Shown: in pieces, positions 59,336 to 64,000 of the stretch
Layout of the letters: each line of letters opens with the position of its first letter
Numbering within the stretch: the first letter of the stretch is position 1
NCBI GenBank assembly: GCA_029706075.1
Contig: JAINUG010000176.1
Coordinates: forward strand, 744,001-808,000
Direction: 5' to 3'
DNA: 64,000 nt
Source of the DNA: Aldrovandia affinis
Taxonomy: Eukaryota; Chordata; Actinopteri; Notacanthiformes; Halosauridae
Position numbers and translations under genes: made by a program
Notes under the pieces: model-generated
What the model was told of the DNA's origin: nothing
The model's input: the letters and a program-made list of their open reading frames with translations, nothing else
Databases searched by the model: none

Positions 59336-59567
59336 TGTGGCATCCCAAGGGGCAGGATGAGGAGGAGCCACTGTAGCCGAAAAGGACTGCAGTTCCCAGC
59401 AGCCTGCAGTCCCACACCTGATAAACAGCTGAACCAAGTCAAGCAATTAGGACTACTGGCAGCTGAAGGCTATTTAAAGGACTATTTTGTGTCACATGGG
59501 GAAGGAGTAGGTTGGTGTATTAGAGTGGTCTTGAGTGAGAGAGAATTGTTTTTGATTACTGTTTTTG
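59336..59567 (+). mobile_element. LTR fossil fragment, same family as 50055-52178
   Basis: Begins TGTGGCATCCCAAGG. It shares with the minus strand of 50055-52178, in the same order, the CAGTTCCCAGCAG, CCAAGTCAAG, GACTA, CAGCTGAAGG and TATTTAAAGG blocks. It is cut at 59567 by a hAT element. TATTTAAAGG (59470) would be its TATA box. Confidence 0.6.
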
Positions 59568-61510
59568 CAGAGTTGGGGACTCGAGTCTCGGATTCAGACT
59601 CGAGTTGCACTTAAGTTGCCAATAAATTGACTCGTGACTTGACTCGGGATCTTGTTCAAAAGATGTGGCACTCGACTTGGACTTGTACTCATAAGACTTG
59701 CAACTCGACACAAACTCGTAGTCATGCTCACATTGCTACAATGAACAAATAGCTAAAACTGAGAATTTTTTTGTAACACGCATCCCACTTCTCTGGTTTG
59801 ATTGTGCCTTGTCATGGGCGGGCTCTGTCTCCACTGACATCACCTCACCTCAGAGCGAGCGAGCAGCTAGAGAGACAGTTTGAGTCTATGGTTATGATGG
59901 GCAGCTGCCGAATGCTGAGTGACAAGAAGAACAAGCATGACAACTCCTCCATTCATCGTAACCTTTGGCTACACTGAGTTTAATAACATTGACGACGGTG
60001 ATTAAAGGGTTGCTCACTTCAAAACCTGTGGCACAACTATAAAAGATGCTGCGAGCACCATGTAAAATTGTTTGTGCACAGAGACAGGTTAGTCAGTCTG
60101 AAGATATTAGCTAGCTATCTAGCTAGCAGTCAGCTAATGTGGCTAAGTATGTAACAGTAGATGGCTAACGGTAAATTAGATAACGCTAGTTTGCTGAAAC
60201 TATTCAGCAAACTAAATTAGCTATTATTATTCGGGAGGTTAATGTCAGCTAGCTAACTTATATGAATAAATTGGTGATCTGATAAAATGGATTGTGCTGT
60301 GGATAATGTTAGCTATCCGAGTTTTGGCATACTTTTTGTTCCATCACCGTGCACACTTCCCCTCCTCGGGCATTTCAGAGAACAGTACCACATTGCAGTT
60401 AACCTAAATATTAACAACAAAAATCATTAATTCAGAGTGTTTCCTATTAACGTAAGCCTTTCTTTGGCTTATATGTATTTACTCTGTATTCGCTTGCTCA
60501 TTTATTTTTGGTTGATAGCCAAGATTGCAGCTCAAATTTACGTTCATTTCAAGTTACCTCGTTAGCTAACATAACTTACTGCCAATGCAGTGCTCATTCT
60601 ATTAATGACAGATAGCTAGCTATTTAGAAAACACTATCCCGCAAATTAAAATGGAATAATTCGCTAATTGGATGTTTAAATATCATTTGTGACAACAGAA
60701 TAGTCTCATCTTTAGATTCAGCAAGAGCCTTGAAAGTATAATGTGGTTCGGCCCAATTATTTTCTTCAACTTGCAGTATGTCAAAGTGTCTCTTAGTCTT
60801 TATAGTTCAGTAGGCAAATCAGTGTGATCTAACTAATGATTGTGTATTGTTAATCAACAGGTTTGTTGAGTATACAGAGGTCAAGGCAAAGAGAGGTGTT
60901 ACTGAGGGGCAGCGCAGTATAGACTCATTCCTCAAGGTAGGGACCATTCAGGTGCACAGCCAGGGCCACCCTCATCAACAAGCAATCACAGAAGCAGTGA
61001 TTCAGGACCATTGATTGCAGCCTCCTTCTGATGAAGATTGATGACTTTTGGTTGTTGTTTTGGACTCCTCTGATCCAAAAATAATAGGAGAAAGCTTGTC
61101 AAAATCTGAGTAGTGGTTTTGAAAATATAAAAATGTACATTAAAAATCTGAAAACAAGATGGCAGACTGCTCAAATTAATTAACTTTTTTCTTTGCAACC
61201 AAAAAACATTTTCACAAAACAATGTTCAAATGCCATCTATCTACCATCTACCATCTGGTAAAGGAGCGGAAAGATCTGTGACAGGTCGTGTTGAAACCTC
61301 TCCTTGGCTGTTTTGGCATGGACTGACTACAATAATCATCCAAAAAGTGCATATATTGTCGAAAGGGACTGGTATAGACATGATTTAGATTTGTATATAT
61401 AGACTTGATACTTGACTTGGGCTCGTGCTTAAAAGACTTGAGACTTGACTTGGACTTGTACTTAAAAGACTTGAGACTTGACTTGGACTTCCATGAAGTG
61501 ACTTAATGAC
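59568..61510 (+). mobile_element. hAT element relic with BED-finger exons
   Basis: Left end CAGAGTTGGGGACTCGAGTC followed by many ACTTGGACTTG-type repeats. A similar run at 61400-61500 marks the right side, though the right terminus is missing. Two exons of the transposase remain. One ends at 60087 (HFKTCGTTIKDAAST, then KLFVHRDR across the junction). The other spans 60861-60936 (FVEYTEVKAKRGVTEGQRSI, DSFLK) between CAACAG and GTAGGG. The BED-type Cys/His part and the link to an S-I-D-S-F-L segment fit hAT transposases. An in-frame TAA (ATGTAAAAT) lies in the first. The catalytic domain is absent. Confidence 0.55.
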
Positions 61511-62190
61511 AAGTATGCTGTTTGGATTGTTTTTGGTAGGGATGGCAAGCTCGAAACTAGGGATGGCAAGCTCAAAACTTTGAGACAACTCGAGAAATTT
61601 AAAACAATTGTTTCGAAACGTTTCGGAACACTGCAAATCAACATTGGCCTCTACTGGCAGAAGCTGTTATTGCAGCCATTAATTATAAGTGTGTTGGTGA
61701 CAGAGGTTTTGCATAACGTTAGCCAAAAACCTCGTCGCGGGGATACTTGAAATTGTGTTGATGAGATAATACTTTATTGTCTGCTCGTGTTTTGCATCTA
61801 AAAAACCTTCCCATACACCACTATGTATAAGACGAAAGACAGAGCAATCCATATAACAACACATCTATACATATATTGCACTAGGTCTTAATGCACTTCA
61901 CTAAAATTGTACAAATCCATAACATAAGGTGGCTCTTGTGGTTGCCCTTAACTCATATATCATTGACTCCCTTGCTGGTTCAATATCTTAAGTGAATAGG
62001 GTACAAAGGAGTTTTTAAATGTGAAAGGGGGTATATAGAAACAATATATTTTTAAAGATCTTTATTTAGAAATAGTATTTTATCAACATTGTTTGGGCTC
62101 AGTCTGTTCTTCTGTTTCTCGAATACCTGAAATGAAATGACAAGGTTATTTAGCACACACTTTATAATAACCATGCTCTAACTCAGGCAT
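61511..62190. other. Intergenic, with a short tandem duplicate
   Basis: AGGGATGGCAAGCTCGAAAC occurs twice in tandem (61538 and 61559, one base different). Otherwise AT-rich and unassigned. Confidence 0.45.
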
Positions 62191-62194
62191 TGGA

Positions 62195-62656
62195 ATCCAC
62201 TACCTGGCCAGCCTTATCTTGAAAAAGTCCAAAGAAGGGCAACTAAACTGATACCTGGTATGAAAGGTAAAAGTTATGATGATAGACTTAAGGCACTCAA
62301 TCTATTTAAACTTAGCAAATGGAGACTTAGGGGGAATTTGATTGAGGTTTTTAAATTACTAAAAGGGATTAACAAAGTAAAATACCAAAGATTTTTTAAG
62401 ATAAGTGGGGTCAGCAGAACAAGAGGCCACAGGTGGAAATTAGTTAAAGGCAAATTTCGAACAGATATTCTGACGTTTTTCTTTACACAGAGAGTTGTCA
62501 ATGCCTGGAACAGCTTGCCAAGTCAGGTAGTAGAGGCAGAAACGCTTGGGCTATTCAAGTCCAGGCTAGATGTAGTACTAGATACTCTTTAGATTAGGAC
62601 ATGATGAGCCTAGATGGGCCGAACGGCCCGTTCTCATCATTATGTATTCTTATGTT
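62195..62656 (+). mobile_element. CR1-like LINE 3' end, copy 1
   Basis: Encodes the C-terminus of the CR1/Rex1-type ORF2: LFKLSKWRLRGNLIEVFKLL, KGINKV, RTDILTFFFTQRVVNAWNSL and ESRL-like LFKSRLDVVLDTL with stop TAG. Then GATGGGCCGAACGGCCCGTT and an ATTCTTATGTTCTTA tail. It is a relative of 1359-4074 on the opposite strand. Confidence 0.85.
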
Positions 62657-62967
62657 CTTAAATTCCTAAAAGGGATTAACAAAGTAAAATACCAAAGATT
62701 TTTTAAGATAAGTGGGGTCAGCAGAACAAGAGGCCACAGGTGGAAATTAGTTAAAGGCTAATTCTGCACAGATATTAGGACGTTTTTCTTTACCCAGAGA
62801 GTTGTCAATGCCTGGAACACCTTACCAGGTTGGGTAGTAGAGGCAGAAACACTTGGGCTATTCAAGTCCAGGCTAGATGTAGTACTAGATACTCTTTAGA
62901 TTAGGACATGATGAGCCTAGATGGGCCGAACGGCCTGTTCTCGTCATTATGCATTCTTATGTTCTTA
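62657..62967 (+). mobile_element. CR1-like LINE 3' end, copy 2 in tandem
   Basis: Starts directly after the tail of copy 1, with no unique spacer, and repeats its last 300 bp at high similarity, ending with GATGGGCCGAACGGCCTGTT and ATTCTTATGTTCTTA. It has its own private changes (for example a TAATTC instead of AAATTT-type codon). Confidence 0.85.
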
Positions 62968-63342
62968 TCCGCTCGTATGGCACAGATGTTGCTGGGATTC
63001 CCAGGTATACCTGTGCCAGCTTGTACAGATGGGGGAAGACCCCACATTTTTTTTCCCCAGTAGCCTATGGGGTCCTCTCCTCTGGCCAGGTAATCATCAG
63101 CCAGGTAGTGCTGGACTTAACCTGTAGCGTCCGCTGTGGCACTATGGACTCTTTGGGTTTCACTAACCCTGGTGTCCAACAGCGACCAGAGGTTGTCATC
63201 CTCAGAATTTCCCTGTAAATAAATAAATGTCCTTTTATAAGACTTTTTTTTTCTACAGAAGAATGTAACAAAGAATAAGAAGTCATTAAAATCATTAGTC
63301 ATTAAAAATAATAAACCTTTGAATGATCTGACTAACTGGTAC
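62968..63342. other. Intergenic, nothing firmly recognised
   Basis: A GC-richer piece (62970-63220) has open frames on both strands but no domain I can identify. Confidence 0.35.
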
Positions 63343-63504
63343 CAGGGGCCTCATTTATAAAGCATGCTTACGCACAGATTGGATCTTAGAATGTGCGTAC
63401 GCTCAAATCCACGCCAAAGTTCAGATTTATAAAAACGGTCTTTGATGTGGAAAAGTACTCCACGTCAGGTTCCAACTTGGCGTACGCACGTTTCCTTGTG
63501 GCAA
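63343..63504 (+). mobile_element. Left end of a TIR element (CAGGGGCCTCATTTATAAA)
   Basis: The end is typical of a fish hAT/Harbinger-like MITE with GCGTACGC motifs. GTGCGTACGCTCAAATCCAC and TTGGCGTACGCACG form internal inverted pairs. The right end is not in the window or was lost at the L2 junction. Confidence 0.5.
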
Positions 63505-63935
63505 TGTTGGAGTACTGCAGGTATTTGTGGTCTCGTCTCTTCTCTGTTCTGACCCCTCGCTGGTGGAACGACCTTCCGCAATCGGTCAGGACCGTGGAAT
63601 CACTTGCGATCTTCCACAAGAGACTCAAAACCCACCTTTTCAGACTCCACTACCACTGAATCTTCTACATTTAGTTAATTGTCATCACCATTGCCTACTT
63701 GCTCAACACTATATACCCCTGCTTACTCCATTACATTTTTTATTTATTTTTTGTATTTACTAACCTTTTCCTTCCCAGAGTTACAGGTATGGTATGCAGC
63801 TGCCTGCAATGATGTCTATCGCTGTATTACTGCACTGATCTCTTGTGCGAACTGTGATTGTTCTTACCATGTATTTATGTACATCTTGTAAGTCGCTCTG
63901 GATAAGAGCGTCTGCTAAATGCTTCAAATGTAAAT
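63505..63935 (+). mobile_element. L2-type LINE 3' fragment
   Basis: Encodes SVLTPRWWNDLPQSVRTVES and FHKRLKTHLFRLHYH with stop TGA at 63659. The 3' UTR follows with GTCGCTCTGGATAAGAGCGT, CTGCTAAATGC and a TGTAAATG tail. The same protein end as at 27885-27985, with different codons, so an older split between copies. Confidence 0.85.
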
Positions 63936-64000
63936 GTAATGTAAAATGTATTCAGAAATCTAAGAGCGCCAACATGTCGTCTGCTGTCTAATTGTTTCCT

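Noticed and set aside
62970-63220. Exon of a Harbinger-like transposase
   Set aside because: The open frames on both strands contain no recognisable nuclease or DNA-binding motif.

Overview
The window looks like a ray-finned fish, most likely teleost, nuclear genome. It has spliced GT-AG exons, many families of Tc1-like transposons with TA target duplications, CR1/L2/Rex3/Tx1-type LINEs, tRNA-derived SINEs with the L2-type tail and a DANA-like SINE, plus long CA repeats. No prokaryotic features, CRISPR arrays or intact viral protein genes are visible. Identifications rest on motifs, target duplications and family recall; no database search was possible.

Host genes. The only clear host gene is the 3' end of a plus-strand gene for a single-pass membrane protein. 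Four exons (227-264, 7432-7519, 8717-8900, 9996-10130) join in frame through matching phases. They give the end of an EGF-like module, a transmembrane helix, a cytoplasmic tail of about 105 residues and a stop, followed by a 3' UTR with poly(A) signals at 11577 and 11793. The tail loosely resembles transmembrane mucins of the MUC13 kind. A second candidate is a tiny minus-strand gene at about 28580-29525: four CCAAT boxes phased every 31-32 bp, a short leader exon with a good donor, a 50-codon exon starting exactly at ATG, and a 4-codon last exon followed by AATAAA. I do not recognise its product.

Elements from left to right. 296-4210 is a Tc1-like transposon split by a CR1-like LINE. 4543-6785 is a decayed gene combining a transposase-like region with an XPG/FEN-like nuclease (Academ-like), ending at an ATT microsatellite. 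A SINE with a perfect 15-bp duplication lies at 8294-8670 and a hAT-type MITE sits in the 3' UTR. 14315-17921 is a Tc1 element whose transposase stop codon was hit by a LINE. 18407-19654 is another Tc1, and 19811-22325 a 5'-truncated LINE. 23413-28304 holds an LTR-like fragment, three SINEs and an L2 end. 29891-35580 is a Tc1 relic filled with a Tx1/L1-type LINE, two LTR-like fossils and a second Tc1 end.

36164-40830 holds a deleted Tc1, then a PIF/Harbinger-like element inserted in an older Tc1 relic and itself carrying a hAT MITE. 42480-44898 holds LTR-like fossils, one containing a stretch resembling 7SL RNA, and a 191-bp CA repeat. 47408-52247 is a Tc1 that received two solo-LTR-like elements, one of which later received an RNase H-bearing LINE. 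52724-64000 holds a nonautonomous TIR element with a nested Rex3-like insertion, Tc1 deletion derivatives, LTR fragments, a THAP-like remnant, a hAT relic with BED-finger exons, tandem LINE 3' ends and an L2 end.

The genes do not form an operon or pathway. What connects the window is insertion history: several nests give a relative order of transposition, and host exons survive between them as short islands.
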